Source of the DNA: Bog-532 sp963830385 | GTDB taxonomy: Bacteria > Actinomycetota > Actinomycetes > Streptosporangiales > Streptosporangiaceae | Assembly (NCBI GenBank): GCA_963830385.1 | Contig: CAWHMD010000012.1 | Location: forward strand, 1-64,000 | Length of the DNA stretch: 64,000 nucleotides | Reading direction: 5' to 3' | Notes under the pieces: generated by a model | The model's database searches: none | What the model was told of the DNA's origin: nothing | What the model saw: only the letters and a program-made list of their open reading frames with translations | Made by a program: the position numbers and the translations under genes | In this document: positions 25,324-34,728 of the stretch, piece by piece | Position numbering within the stretch: position 1 is the first letter of the stretch | How the letters are laid out: each line of letters begins with the position of its first letter

Positions 25324-26586
25324 CTAGCTCCGGTCCGTCCGCGGGAACGTGACCTCGTTCATGATCACCCGGATCGCGGCCGCGACCGGGATGGCCACCA
25401 GCGCGCCCACGATGCCCAGCAGTACGCCCCCGAGCAGGACCGCCACCAGGCTGACGACGGCCGGGACCTCGACCGTGCGGCCCATGATGCGGGGCACGAT
25501 GAGGTAGTCCTCGGCCAGCCGGTACACGATGTAGAACGCCAGCGTGGCCACGGCAATCGGCAGCGACACGGTCAGCGCGACCAGCGTGACGATGAAGCCG
25601 CCGACGGTCGACCCGATGACCGGTATCAGGTCGAGGATGGCGACGAGCAGCCCCAGCAGCGCCGGGTAGGGGATGCCGAAGATGATCATCCAGACGAACG
25701 TGCCGAATCCGGCGATGACCGACGTGATGAAGTTGCCCAGCACGTAGCCACCGACCTTGACCGCGATCTGGTCGGTGATCAGGATCGTTCGCGGCCGCCG
25801 CGAGTGCGGGATCAAGCGGTAGAAGAAAAGCTTGATCGTGGGCAGGCCGGCCAGGAAGTAGATCGTCAGCACGATCACGCCCAGGATCTCCGAGAACGTG
25901 CTCAGCACCAGCTCACCGGCGCCCAGGACCCCGCCGAGCACGGATGTCCCCTTGCTGCTGAGCAGGTTGGTCAGCTTGGTCTGGAGGTGGTACTTGGCGT
26001 TGAGCTTGCCGAGCTCGGAGTTGTGGTCCTGCAACTGCTTGACATACGTCGGGATCTGATGGATGAGCGCGGTGGTCTGGGAAGTCAGCGGGGGTACCGC
26101 CGCCGCCAGGAAGCCGCCGATGATCCCGGCCAGCGCGAGCAGCACCACGGTCACCGCCGCCCAGCGCGGCCAGCCCCGACGGGTCAGCCAGCTCACCACC
26201 GGATCCAGGCCGACCGCGATGAACAGGGCCAGGCCGACGATCACGAGGACCGAGCGGGCCCGGATGAGCAGCTCGACCAGACCGTAGGTCACCGCGACCC
26301 CGAGCGCGCCGGTCATCCCGATCCAGAACGGCGACCGCCGGTTCACCCGGCGGCCGGGCTGGTTCGTCCGGTCCGGCTGCTCGGCCAGCTCATGCGCGGC
26401 CTGGACCGCTTCCTGGACCCGGCTCTCGGCCTCGTCGGTGCTGCCGGGCTGGTTGGCGTCGTCGGCGGCGTTCGGGCCGAGGTCGGCGGCGTCCTTTTCC
26501 GCCTCGCGGGCACTGGCGGGCGGGGTGTCCTTGGTCCTGGCGTCGCCCGTCCTGGTACTGCCCCGATCTGAGTCGGAGGTACTCAA
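25324..26586 (-). CDS. AI-2E family (PerM-like) membrane transporter
   Basis: A 420-residue protein. An acidic, disordered N-terminus (about 1-85) is followed by about eight membrane helices with the family's features: LVIVGLALFIAVGLDPVVSW, the long periplasmic coil, and GIPYPALLGLLVAILDLIPV with IGSTVGGF. Members export AI-2 or other solutes or run Na+/H+ exchange. The frame begins at a TTG six bases after the stop of the flippase-like gene, so it is the last gene of a compact minus-strand run. Confidence 0.88.
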   Translation of the reverse strand: MSTSDSDRGSTRTGDARTKDTPPASAREAEKDAADLGPNAADDANQPGSTDEAESRVQEAVQAAHELAEQPDRTNQPGRRVNRRSPFWIGMTGALGVAVTYGLVELLIRARSVLVIVGLALFIAVGLDPVVSWLTRRGWPRWAAVTVVLLALAGIIGGFLAAAVPPLTSQTTALIHQIPTYVKQLQDHNSELGKLNAKYHLQTKLTNLLSSKGTSVLGGVLGAGELVLSTFSEILGVIVLTIYFLAGLPTIKLFFYRLIPHSRRPRTILITDQIAVKVGGYVLGNFITSVIAGFGTFVWMIIFGIPYPALLGLLVAILDLIPVIGSTVGGFIVTLVALTVSLPIAVATLAFYIVYRLAEDYLIVPRIMGRTVEVPAVVSLVAVLLGGVLLGIVGALVAIPVAAAIRVIMNEVTFPRTDRS

Positions 26587-26592
26587 CGTGTC

Positions 26593-27900
26593 CTAGCCAA
26601 CACGGAAATCTCCCCTTGCCGGCCCGCCGGCGGGATCGCTGCCATCGCTGGCAGGCATGCTCTTGGCCGGTTCGGCCGTTTCGTTGCCCGGCCCGGCCGG
26701 GTCGGCCGGATCGTCCGCGGTCAGCTTTCCCATAGGGCCGGTATTATCCGCCACCTGGCCGTCCGGGTGTCCAGAAGATCCGTTATCGGGACCTCCATGG
26801 GCCATCATGCCGGATACGGCGTGGCGCATCGCACGCCACCCGGCGCCGCGGGGCGCCTTGAGGGAGGCGTAGGCCAGCGCTCCCGCCGGGATCGGCAGCC
26901 AGAAGTTGACCAGCCGCCAGGCCAGCACCCCCAGCGTAGCGACGTTCCTGGTCACGCCGAAGCTCACCAGCAGCAGCGGGGCGATCGAGTCGACCACCCC
27001 GAGCCCGGCCGGGGTCACCGGCAGCGCGCCCGCCACGTTGGCGATGCCGTACGCGGCGAACAGCTCGACCGGGTTGGCCAGGTGGCCGAACGCCGCCACG
27101 AAGCACCACAGCGAGGCGGCGTCCAGCAGCCAGTTCATCGACGCCCAGAGGACCGAATCGGTCAGCACCCGCCGGTCCTGGGCCAGCGCCCGGAAGCTGG
27201 CGCTGGCGTCCACCACCACCTGGCCGAACCGGTCCCCCCAGCCCTTGGGGAGCCGGCGGCCGATCGCGTCCATGATCCGGGCGGCACGGCCGGTGCCCCG
27301 GGTGATGCCGAGAACCAGCAGGCCGACCGCCAGCATCACGACCGCGCCCAGAATAGCGACCGACACGTAGATGGGGTGGAACCCGGCCAGCGGGATCGAC
27401 ACCACCAGGGAGAGCCACAGCAGCACGTTCAGCACCACCGTCGAGCCCAGCCCCTTGGCCGCCATCATGACGCCGGTCTCGACCCCGGAGACCCCCTCGG
27501 TAGTGAACAGCCTGTAACCGATACCCGCGCTGCCCAGCGTGCCGGCCGGGATCACGTGGGCGACGGCCGCCGCCGCCATGTCGATTCGGAACAGGGTGAA
27601 CAGACCCGGGCGGCCCTCCGGTCGCAGCAGGGCCCGGGTCAGCAGTGCGTAGCAGAACAGCGACACTGCCTCGAGCACCACGCCGGCCGCCATCCAGTAC
27701 CCGTTGATCCGGTTGACCAGGTACAGGTCCTTGCGCGCTCCGATCAGTTCCGGCACCACCAGGTACTCAATGATGAGCACGATGATGAAGAGCACCACAC
27801 CCCGCCGCAGCGGCTTGACCACCAGTGGGAGCCAGCCCCTCCTGCCCCGTGGGCGGCCCGGTGGCGTGGACGACTCCGGGCCGTCATCATTCCCCGTCAC
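26593..27900 (-). CDS. Lysylphosphatidylglycerol-synthase-type flippase-like membrane protein (UPF0104)
   Basis: A 435-residue integral membrane protein with about eight helices between residues 20 and 345, the AFGHLANPVELFAAYGIANV plus LPVTPAGLGVVDSIAPLLLV motif of the UPF0104 / LPG-synthase TM family, and a disordered acidic C-terminal tail (about 360-435). Relatives flip lipids or lipid-linked sugars. It is packed between the sortase gene (9 bases upstream) and the AI-2E gene (6 bases downstream). GTG start. Confidence 0.85.
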   Translation of the reverse strand: MTGNDDGPESSTPPGRPRGRRGWLPLVVKPLRRGVVLFIIVLIIEYLVVPELIGARKDLYLVNRINGYWMAAGVVLEAVSLFCYALLTRALLRPEGRPGLFTLFRIDMAAAAVAHVIPAGTLGSAGIGYRLFTTEGVSGVETGVMMAAKGLGSTVVLNVLLWLSLVVSIPLAGFHPIYVSVAILGAVVMLAVGLLVLGITRGTGRAARIMDAIGRRLPKGWGDRFGQVVVDASASFRALAQDRRVLTDSVLWASMNWLLDAASLWCFVAAFGHLANPVELFAAYGIANVAGALPVTPAGLGVVDSIAPLLLVSFGVTRNVATLGVLAWRLVNFWLPIPAGALAYASLKAPRGAGWRAMRHAVSGMMAHGGPDNGSSGHPDGQVADNTGPMGKLTADDPADPAGPGNETAEPAKSMPASDGSDPAGGPARGDFRVG

Positions 27901-27909
27901 ATTAGACGT

Positions 27910-28657
27910 CTACCCCAGATATGGGGCAGAACACGGCATGTCACAGTGCCCCCGCTCCACCGGGCCGCCTGAAGCGGCCTTCACCTCGCTCATTGAACCA
28001 AGCGTGGCGTAGGCGATGAGGTTGCTCAGGTAGTGCCCGGTGCTCCGGTCGAAGTCGCCACCGCAGGTGATCAGCCGCAACTCGGCATCCGGGGCCGGCC
28101 CGTAGACGATCGAGGTCGGGAACGCAGCCTTCGGATAGGACTGGACGCTGGTCACGCTGAACTCCGCCACCGACTTGTCGGCCCGGGTCACGTACACCTT
28201 TTCGCCCGCCTTCAGGTCGCGCAGAAAGTAGAAGACGCCTGGCCCGGTGTAGGAGTCGACGTGACCGGCGATCACCGCCGAACCGACCGCCCCGGGCCGC
28301 GGGCTCTCGGTGTACCAGCCCGCCACGGTGGTGGTGGACGGCACCTGCAGGCTCCCGTTCTTCTCCAGTCCGAGATGCGTGATCGAGGTCCTGACCCCGA
28401 TGGCCGGGATCGTCAGCGAGACCGGCAGGCGCGACCTGGGTCTGGCCGGATATGCCGCCCGGTGCCTGCGCGGTCTGGCTGGGCACCGGGCTGAACGTGG
28501 GCGCCGCCACCTTGGATGGCTTGGCGCTCAGGCGGGCGGCCGACGCGGCCGCGTGGGCGTGGCCGGAGATCGTCAGGCCCGCCGCCCCGGCGCCCACGGC
28601 CAGCAGGCCGACCGTGAGCGCCGCGACGGGCAACAGCCGCTTGCGCGGCAGCTTCAC
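27910..28657 (-). pseudogene. Class F sortase with apparent frameshift
   Basis: Two overlapping frames make one protein of about 248 residues. The first (GTG 28657) has a signal-anchor (LPVAALTVGLLAVGAGAAGL) and an Ala/Pro-rich linker up to GGISGQTQ. The second supplies LPVSLTIPAIGVRTSITHLG, the His loop AVIAGHVDSYTG, and the catalytic Cys in LITCGGDFDRSTGHY with the following Arg-type region. The join lies between 28,420 and 28,460 and needs a one-base change. The sortase is a membrane-bound transpeptidase; class F enzymes of Actinobacteria usually sit beside a DUF4397 substrate-like protein, as here (four bases upstream). Probably functional if the indel is a sequencing error. Confidence 0.8.
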
Positions 28658-28661
28658 CTGG

Positions 28662-29546
28662 TCACCGGGTGGCCCCGCCCCGGGCGATCCGGGTGCGGCG
28701 CAGGCTGGCCCAGCCGGCCAGCGCCAGCAGCGCGCCGGCCGCCATGGTCGCCAGCCACGGCAGCGAGTTCAGCGGTTGGGGCGCGGTACCGCCGAAGCCG
28801 GTGGCGGCTCCGCCCGAGGCCGCGACCTGGCTGCCGGCCGCGTCGGTCAGGTTGTCGACCTTCAGCCCGTTCGCGCCGTCCAGCACCACGATCGTATGCA
28901 CGGTGTCCGCCGACAGCTCGGCCGGCGCCGAAGCGTCAGCGCCCGACGAGGAGAACTTGACCGTGCCGCTGCCGGCCGCGAGCGGCTGGTAGGGGGTGGA
29001 GGAAGCGAAGGCCAGGTCCTTGGCCAGCGTGTTTGAGTCGTACGACACCGTGACCTTGTGTTCCTTGAGCGAGGCCTGGATGACCCGGACCAGCGTCTTC
29101 CCGGCCGGAGCGGTCAGCTCATCGTTGAAGACCTGCAGCCGGAGACCGGAGGCAGGGCCCATCCCGGCCACCGTGTAGGACTTGCCCGCCGCCACCGAGA
29201 AGCTGGTCGAGAGCACCGGCGTGCTCGACGGGGCGGCGCCGGCGGCGCGCATCGCCACCGTGTACTGGCCGGCCTTGACCGACATGTAGTCCGAGACGTT
29301 GCCGTAGGACACATGGCGCAGGATAACGGGGTTGGCGGTGCTGCCGAAGGCGTACATGTAGACGTCCACCGCGGGCGTGTTCGGCGACAGGTGCGCGCAC
29401 CGCACCCAGCCCACCCCGCCGGCCGCCGGCGTGCTGGTCGCGGCGGACGCCGACACGGCCGGCGCCACCGCGGTCACGAGCGCGACCAGGCCCGCGAGCA
29501 GGGCGGTGGCCGCCGAGAATCTGAACACACGCAAAAGCGATCTCAC
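28662..29546 (-). CDS. Secreted DUF4397-domain protein
   Basis: A 294-residue exported protein. It has a signal peptide (residues 1-36), a DUF4397 beta domain starting at WVRCAHLSPNTPAVDVYMYA, a second repeat-like half (LVRVIQASLKEHKVTVSYDS), a Gly/Ala-rich stretch and a C-terminal membrane helix with a basic tail (LPWLATMAAGALLALAGWAS, then RRTR). The end has the look of a sorting signal, but LPWLA is not a standard LPxTG. GAGGTG precedes the GTG start. It is followed after four bases by the class F sortase gene, so it is the obvious candidate substrate or partner. Confidence 0.88.
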   Translation of the reverse strand: MRSLLRVFRFSAATALLAGLVALVTAVAPAVSASAATSTPAAGGVGWVRCAHLSPNTPAVDVYMYAFGSTANPVILRHVSYGNVSDYMSVKAGQYTVAMRAAGAAPSSTPVLSTSFSVAAGKSYTVAGMGPASGLRLQVFNDELTAPAGKTLVRVIQASLKEHKVTVSYDSNTLAKDLAFASSTPYQPLAAGSGTVKFSSSGADASAPAELSADTVHTIVVLDGANGLKVDNLTDAAGSQVAASGGAATGFGGTAPQPLNSLPWLATMAAGALLALAGWASLRRTRIARGGATR

Positions 29547-29646
29547 TGGTACTCACCTCTCATTTATGAAGGAAAATGCCCCCCCAGAGGGAGCAGCAAG
29601 GTGCCCGGGAGCCTTGGTCCCACCCGCTACCGGGTGCCCTGGTTAA

Positions 29647-31086
29647 TCAGGAAGTGCCGCCGGAGAGAAGTCCCGGCTGGTCGGGCGCGCCAAACTCGAT
29701 GCGCAGGGCGGACTGGCCGTTGGCCAGCTGGACGATTGCGGCGTGGGCCGGCAGGTACGAGCCGCGCTGCGCCCGTACCTGGTTCAGGCCAGCGGTGAGC
29801 GCGGCGGTACCGGTCTGGGCCGGCGCGTCGACGACGATGACCTCGCGGTAAAGGATCGGCGCGCCCGGCCCGGTGTCACCGAACGAGCTGACGTCGACCG
29901 GACGCTGCGAGAGCAGCGCGGCCAGCGTGACCAGCAGCCGGGAGTCCACCTGGCCGGCCCGGACCTGGGCCGCCTGCTGCTCGCCGAAGTGAAAATGGTT
30001 CCGCAGCAGCTGAGCCCCGGCCGACTTGCGGGCGGCCAGGTCGGCCTGCTCGCTGGTGTTGAAGGCGGCGGCGCCGAAGTTGGCCACCGAGCGCACGTCC
30101 ACCCGGCTGGCGCCGGTGCCGAAGGTGGCGATCAGCTCGGGCGCGTACTCGCCGACCAGCTGGCTGCCGAACTGGCTGCGGACCGACGAGGTGGCCACCA
30201 CCACGTCCGCCCCGAGCGGGTCGGGGGTGGTGGCCTGGATGGTGGTCAGCCGGGCGGCCGCGACGCCGTCCGACTCGAGGGCGGAGCACGTCAGCGGGTC
30301 ACAGGCGATGACGTCGCTGGACGTGACCTGCTGGGCGACCCAGGTGACGGCCTGCGACCGGGCGGCCGCCGCGGCCGACAGCGCGCCGCTGGAGCCGTTG
30401 CCGCCGCTGCCGTTTCCGGTGTGACCAGCCCCGCTGGTGCCGGACCCGGTGGCGGCGTGGCTCTTGGGCTGCCGGCTCAGCGCGCCGGACAGCTGCAGGC
30501 CGACCAGCGCTGCGATGACCAGCAGCAGCACGAACGCCACCAGCGGCCAGCGGATGCCGCTCCGGCGCCGGTCCGTGCCCGCGGGCGCACCGGGCTGGCT
30601 GCCGCTCCGGCCCGCGCCGGTGAGGCGGCGGAACCGGCGGCTCGTCCACAGGCTGATCGTGGTGGCGAGCACCTTGCCCCAAGACGGCTCGGGCGCGGGG
30701 GGTGCGGGAGCCGGGCGGAGAACTTCGATCTGATGGGCGTGCGGCGCTTCGACGACGCGGCCGACGACGGGCTGGCCATCGGGCCTACCGGCGGCTGGCG
30801 CAACCTCAGGCTCACGGGTACCTACCGCCTCATCAGGCACACTGGCAGCTGGCCCCCCATCAGCCCCATTGGCCTCGTTCGTCTCGCTGAACTCAGGCGC
30901 CTCGTACGTGGTGTTACTGGGCCCGGGCACATCGTCGGCGCGGGCGGCCCCAGGCTCTCCGGCCTGGCCGCCATCGGTGGCTGGGGCAACGCTGACTGGC
31001 GGTCGCGCGGTCCCCGAAGTAGCAGAGTCTCCCTCGGCCACGAGAATGGTTCCGCGCGGTACGGGATTGCGCTCTGCGTCGCGCAT
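29647..31086 (-). CDS. Uncharacterised single-span membrane protein with secreted domain
   Basis: A 479-residue protein. A disordered acidic/Pro-rich cytoplasmic half (1-170) leads to one helix (about 184-204, WPLVAFVLLLVIAALVGLQL), a Gly/Ser linker and an extracytoplasmic alpha/beta domain of about 240 residues (VTWVAQQVTSSDVIACDPLT, GADVVVATSSVRSQFGSQLV). The domain is often paired with actinobacterial surface-protein loci, but I do not recognise its family. It lies 100 bases upstream of the DUF4397 gene on the same strand and may be the head of that envelope operon. Confidence 0.78.
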   Translation of the reverse strand: MRDAERNPVPRGTILVAEGDSATSGTARPPVSVAPATDGGQAGEPGAARADDVPGPSNTTYEAPEFSETNEANGADGGPAASVPDEAVGTREPEVAPAAGRPDGQPVVGRVVEAPHAHQIEVLRPAPAPPAPEPSWGKVLATTISLWTSRRFRRLTGAGRSGSQPGAPAGTDRRRSGIRWPLVAFVLLLVIAALVGLQLSGALSRQPKSHAATGSGTSGAGHTGNGSGGNGSSGALSAAAAARSQAVTWVAQQVTSSDVIACDPLTCSALESDGVAAARLTTIQATTPDPLGADVVVATSSVRSQFGSQLVGEYAPELIATFGTGASRVDVRSVANFGAAAFNTSEQADLAARKSAGAQLLRNHFHFGEQQAAQVRAGQVDSRLLVTLAALLSQRPVDVSSFGDTGPGAPILYREVIVVDAPAQTGTAALTAGLNQVRAQRGSYLPAHAAIVQLANGQSALRIEFGAPDQPGLLSGGTS

Positions 31087-31220
31087 GCCTTACTACCCCC
31101 ACCGCCGCATGTAGCCAATACGGCTATGTTCGGACATCTCAGCACACAGTGTTACTTCAGATCAACCGATATGGCCACTTGTGCACGTTTCGATACGTGA
31201 GGTGACCACTGCCGGGGTGG

Positions 31221-31234
31221 CATTGACGTCAATG
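31221..31234. promoter_or_regulatory. TetR operator
   Basis: CATTGACGTCAATG is a perfect 14-bp palindrome followed by a further half-site (TCAATG) in the short region before the tetR start; binding here would control the whole lipid operon. Confidence 0.7.
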
Positions 31235-31256
31235 TCAATGCTGCGAGAATGACCCC

Positions 31257-31904
31257 ATGCCCGCGACACTGTGGTCGGTCCGTACTGGCCGGGACCGGCT
31301 CGACAGCCAGACCAGGGCCGCACTGGTCACGGCGGCCAGGGGCGCGTTCTCCAAGCTCGGCTACGCCCGCACCACCGTCGGCGACATCACCGAGCGGGCG
31401 GAGGTGTCACGTGCCACCTTCTACGTGTACTTCGCCTCCAAGGACGACGTTTTCCGCGTGCTTACCGAGCAGCTGAGGGACGAGTTCCTGGAGGCCCAGC
31501 GGGCCCGGTCGGCCGACCGGGACGACCCGGTCGCGGTGGCCGTCGCGGCCGTGACCGACTTCGTCGACGTCTACGCGGCCAACCTGGCCTTCATCACCGT
31601 GCTCGAGCACCAGGCGCTGACCGACCCTCAGCTGCGGGCGCTGTGGCACGGGATCCGGGAGCGGCTGCTCAAGCGGATGGTCCGGTTCGTCGGGGCGCTG
31701 GTCGCCGACGGTGTGGCCCATCCGCTGGCGCCGCCGGACATGGTGGCCACGGCCGCGTCGGGGATGGCGGTGCGCTTCGCCCCGCTGATCGCGGCCCAGC
31801 CTGACGACCGCGCGCAGATCATGGACCATCTCAGATGCCTGTACCTGCAAACGCTGGGTATCGACCCGCAGGTGCGGACCGGGCGGACGGAGGAGCGATC
31901 GTGA
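31257..31904 (+). CDS. TetR-family regulator of the acyl-CoA operon
   Basis: A 215-residue repressor with the N-terminal HTH (GAFSKLGYARTTVGDITERA, then EVSRATFYVYFASKDDVFRV) and an all-helical ligand domain. It is the first gene of a five-gene run with an SDR, a quinone-oxidoreductase-like enzyme, a kinase-like protein and an acyl-CoA dehydrogenase, so its ligand is probably an acyl-CoA or fatty/steroid intermediate. Its stop overlaps the SDR start (GTGA). Confidence 0.92.
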   Translation: MPATLWSVRTGRDRLDSQTRAALVTAARGAFSKLGYARTTVGDITERAEVSRATFYVYFASKDDVFRVLTEQLRDEFLEAQRARSADRDDPVAVAVAAVTDFVDVYAANLAFITVLEHQALTDPQLRALWHGIRERLLKRMVRFVGALVADGVAHPLAPPDMVATAASGMAVRFAPLIAAQPDDRAQIMDHLRCLYLQTLGIDPQVRTGRTEERS

Positions 31905-32695
31905 CCAGACCGGCGACGGGGGCCGTGGTGACCGGAGGCGGCGGCGGGATCGGGCGCGCGCTCGCCCGGCGGCTGGCCGCGGGCGGTGCCCGGGTGGTGG
32001 TCAACGACATCGACGCGGCCACCGCCCAGGCGGTGGCCGATGAGATCGGCGGCCTCGCCGTCCCGGCCGACGTCGCCACCCGGGACGGTGTGACCGCCCT
32101 GATCGCCAAGGCCCGCGACCACCTCGGTGAGATCGACCTCTACTGCTCGAACGCCGGCATCGCGGTCGACGGGGACGTGGCCGGCGAAGGCCCGGCCGCC
32201 GCCGAGGCCGACTGGCAGCGGTCCTGGGACATCAACGTGATGGCCCACGTGCGCGCGGCCGAGCAGCTGCTGCCCGGCTGGCTGGCGCGGGGCGAGGGGC
32301 GGCTGGTCATCACCGCCTCGGCGGCGGGCCTGCTCACCATGCTCGGCACCGCGCCGTACTCGGTCACCAAGCACGCGGCCGTCGGCTACGCGGAGTGGCT
32401 CGCCGCCACCTACCAGCACCGCGGCCTGAAGGTGCACTGCCTGTGCCCGCAGGGCGTGCGGACCGGCATGCTGTCCGGGGCCGGGCGGGCCGGCGATGTG
32501 GTGCTGCGGGACTCCGCGATCGAACCGGAAGAGGTGGCCGAGGCGGTGTGGGCGGCCCTGGCCGAGGACCGGTTCCTGATCCTGCCGCACCCCGAGGTGG
32601 CCGGCTACTACGCGCTGCGGGCGGGCGACACCGACAAGTGGCTGCGCGGCATGAACCGCCTGCAGCAGCGCATCGAGACGGGAGGCACCCAGTGA
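31901..32695 (+). CDS. Short-chain dehydrogenase/reductase
   Basis: A 264-residue NAD(P)-dependent oxidoreductase with the cofactor motif TGGGGGIGRALARRL near the N-terminus, NAG (YCSNAGIAV), the catalytic Ser in ITASAAGLL, and Y-x-x-x-K in PYSVTKHAAV. GTG 31901 is chosen because it has AGGAG upstream and couples to tetR by a four-base overlap; the frame extends further 5' without need. It presumably oxidises or reduces a hydroxyacyl or alcohol group in the pathway of this operon. Its stop overlaps the next start (GTGA). Confidence 0.92.
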   Translation: MTRPATGAVVTGGGGGIGRALARRLAAGGARVVVNDIDAATAQAVADEIGGLAVPADVATRDGVTALIAKARDHLGEIDLYCSNAGIAVDGDVAGEGPAAAEADWQRSWDINVMAHVRAAEQLLPGWLARGEGRLVITASAAGLLTMLGTAPYSVTKHAAVGYAEWLAATYQHRGLKVHCLCPQGVRTGMLSGAGRAGDVVLRDSAIEPEEVAEAVWAALAEDRFLILPHPEVAGYYALRAGDTDKWLRGMNRLQQRIETGGTQ

Positions 32696-33678
32696 AGGCA
32701 TGGCAGGTCCGGCAGTTTGGTGAGCTACAGGACGTGCTCACGCTGGCCGACGACGTCCCCGACCCCGAGCCGGGCCCCGGCCAGATCTTCGTGCGGGTCC
32801 TGGCCGCGGCGGCCAACTTCTTCGACATCCTCATGTGCCAGGGCGGCTACCAGGTCAAACCGCCACTGCCGTTCACGCCCGGAGTCGAACTGTGCGGAGA
32901 GGTGGTCGCGCTCGGCCCCGGCGTGACCGGATTCACGCCGGGGGACCGGGTGGTGGGATCGGCCGCGCTGCCGGCCGGTGCCTTCGGCGAGGTTGCGATC
33001 ATGGACGCCAGCGCCGCCTACCCGGCTCCGGAGAAGCTCGACGACGCCGAGGCCGCCGCCTTTTTCATCAGCTATCAGACCGGCTGGTTCGGGCTGCACC
33101 GCCGGGCCGCGCTCGCGCCCGGTGAGACGCTGCTGGTGCACGCGGCGGCGGGCGGGGTCGGCAGCGCCGCGGTCCAGCTCGGCAAGGCGGCCGGCGCCCG
33201 GGTGATCGGCGTGACCGGCGGCCAGCGCAAGGCGGCGGTGGCCCGCGAACTCGGGGCTGACGTGGTGATCGACCGGACCGCGGAGGACTTCGTCGCGGTG
33301 GTCAGGGAGGTCACCGGCGGCCACGGCGCCGACGTGGTCTACGACCCGGTGGGCGGCGAGTCCTACGACCGGTCGACCAAGTGCATCGCGTTCGAGGGCC
33401 GCATCCTGATCGTCGGCTTCGCCGGCGGCCAGATCCCCCGGCCGGCCCTCAACCACGCGCTGGTCAAGAACTACTCGATCGTCGGGCTGCACTGGGGGCT
33501 GTACGCCACCAAGGACCCGCGGTCGCTGCGTGACGCCCACGACGAGCTGCTCAAGCTGGCCGCCGCGGGTGCGATCAAGCCGCTGGTGAGCGAGCGGCTC
33601 GGGCTGGCCGACGTCGCCGACGGGCTGGAGCGGCTCGCGGCCGGCCAGACCACCGGCCGGCTGACGTTCCAGCCCTGA
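32692..33678 (+). CDS. NADPH:quinone oxidoreductase family (zinc-free MDR)
   Basis: A 328-residue medium-chain reductase without zinc ligands. It has a GroES-like N-terminal half (FDILMCQGGYQVKPPLPFTP, GVELCGEVVALGPGVTGFTP) and a Rossmann domain with AAAGGVGSAAVQLGKAAGAR. The long loop RLTFQ at the end is typical of QOR. The GTG at 32692 overlaps the SDR stop by four bases. It may act as an enoyl reductase in the lipid pathway; which acceptor it uses is not visible. Confidence 0.9.
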   Translation: MKAWQVRQFGELQDVLTLADDVPDPEPGPGQIFVRVLAAAANFFDILMCQGGYQVKPPLPFTPGVELCGEVVALGPGVTGFTPGDRVVGSAALPAGAFGEVAIMDASAAYPAPEKLDDAEAAAFFISYQTGWFGLHRRAALAPGETLLVHAAAGGVGSAAVQLGKAAGARVIGVTGGQRKAAVARELGADVVIDRTAEDFVAVVREVTGGHGADVVYDPVGGESYDRSTKCIAFEGRILIVGFAGGQIPRPALNHALVKNYSIVGLHWGLYATKDPRSLRDAHDELLKLAAAGAIKPLVSERLGLADVADGLERLAAGQTTGRLTFQP

Positions 33679-33693
33679 CGCGAGGAGACCGGC

Positions 33694-34728
33694 ATGACGA
33701 CCAGCGAAACCGAGATCCCGGGCCTGGACCTGGCCGCGTACGCCGCCTACTTCGAGGGCGTTCACCCCGGCGCCATCGACGGGCCGCTGAGCGCCTCGGT
33801 GCTGCCCGGAGGCAAGTCGAATATCACCTACGACGTGACCGACGGCGAGCACCACTGGGTGGTCCGGCGGCCGCCGCTGGGTCATGTGCTGGCGACCGCG
33901 CACGACATGGGCCGCGAATACCGGGTCATCAGCGCGCTGTCCGGGACCAACGTCCCGGTGCCGGACGCCTGCCTGCTCTGCGAGGACCCGTCGGTCATCG
34001 GGGCGCCGTTCTACGTGATGAGCAAGGTCGCCGGGACCGCCTACCGGACCGCCGCCCAGCTGGAGGCGGTCGGAGCCGAGCGCACCCGGGTGATGGCCAC
34101 CCGGATGATCAACACCCTGGCCGACCTGCATGCCGTTCAGCCGGCCGCGGTCGGGCTGGCCGAGTTCGGGCGCCCGGAAGGGTTCCTCGGCCGTCAGGTC
34201 CGTCGCTGGAAGCAGCAGCTCGACGCCTCGCGCAGCCGTGATCTGCCCGGCGCCGATGAGTTGCACGCGGCGCTGGCGGCCCACGTCCCGGCCGAGTCCG
34301 ACGTCGCGATCGTGCACGGCGACTACCGGCTCGACAACCTGCTGGTCGGAGAGGGGGATCGGGTGACCGCGGTCCTGGACTGGGAGATGGCGACGCTCGG
34401 GGACCCGCTCACCGACATCGGGCTGCTGCTCGCCTACCAGGCGCTGGCCCACCTGGACACCGGCTACGCGGTGGCCGACGCGGCCACCGCCCCCGGCTTC
34501 CCGGACGCGGCCGAGATCACCGACGCCTACGGGCAGCGCAGCGGCCGGGACCTGTCCAACCTCGGCTTCTACCTCGGGCTGGCGTACTTCAAGATCGCCG
34601 TCATCTGTGAGGGCATCTACTACCGCTTCAGCCAGGGCCAGACCCTGGGTGAAGGGTTCGGTGACATCGGCGCCGCGCCCGAGCCGCTCATCCAGGCCGG
34701 CCTCGCCACGATGAAGGAGTACTTCTGA
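33694..34728 (+). CDS. APH-like kinase of the ACAD10/ACAD11 type
   Basis: A 344-residue phosphotransferase-fold protein. It has a Gly-rich N-lobe loop (LPGGKSNITYDV), DMGREYRVISAL, the catalytic loop IVHGDYRLDNLLV and the metal motif AVLDWEMATLGDPLTDIGLL. This subgroup travels with acyl-CoA dehydrogenases and is fused to one in ACAD10/11, where it phosphorylates 4-hydroxyacyl-CoA. Its stop overlaps the start of the acyl-CoA dehydrogenase gene (TGATG), matching that pairing. Probable substrate: a hydroxyacyl-CoA (inference from the family). Confidence 0.9.
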   Translation: MTTSETEIPGLDLAAYAAYFEGVHPGAIDGPLSASVLPGGKSNITYDVTDGEHHWVVRRPPLGHVLATAHDMGREYRVISALSGTNVPVPDACLLCEDPSVIGAPFYVMSKVAGTAYRTAAQLEAVGAERTRVMATRMINTLADLHAVQPAAVGLAEFGRPEGFLGRQVRRWKQQLDASRSRDLPGADELHAALAAHVPAESDVAIVHGDYRLDNLLVGEGDRVTAVLDWEMATLGDPLTDIGLLLAYQALAHLDTGYAVADAATAPGFPDAAEITDAYGQRSGRDLSNLGFYLGLAYFKIAVICEGIYYRFSQGQTLGEGFGDIGAAPEPLIQAGLATMKEYF

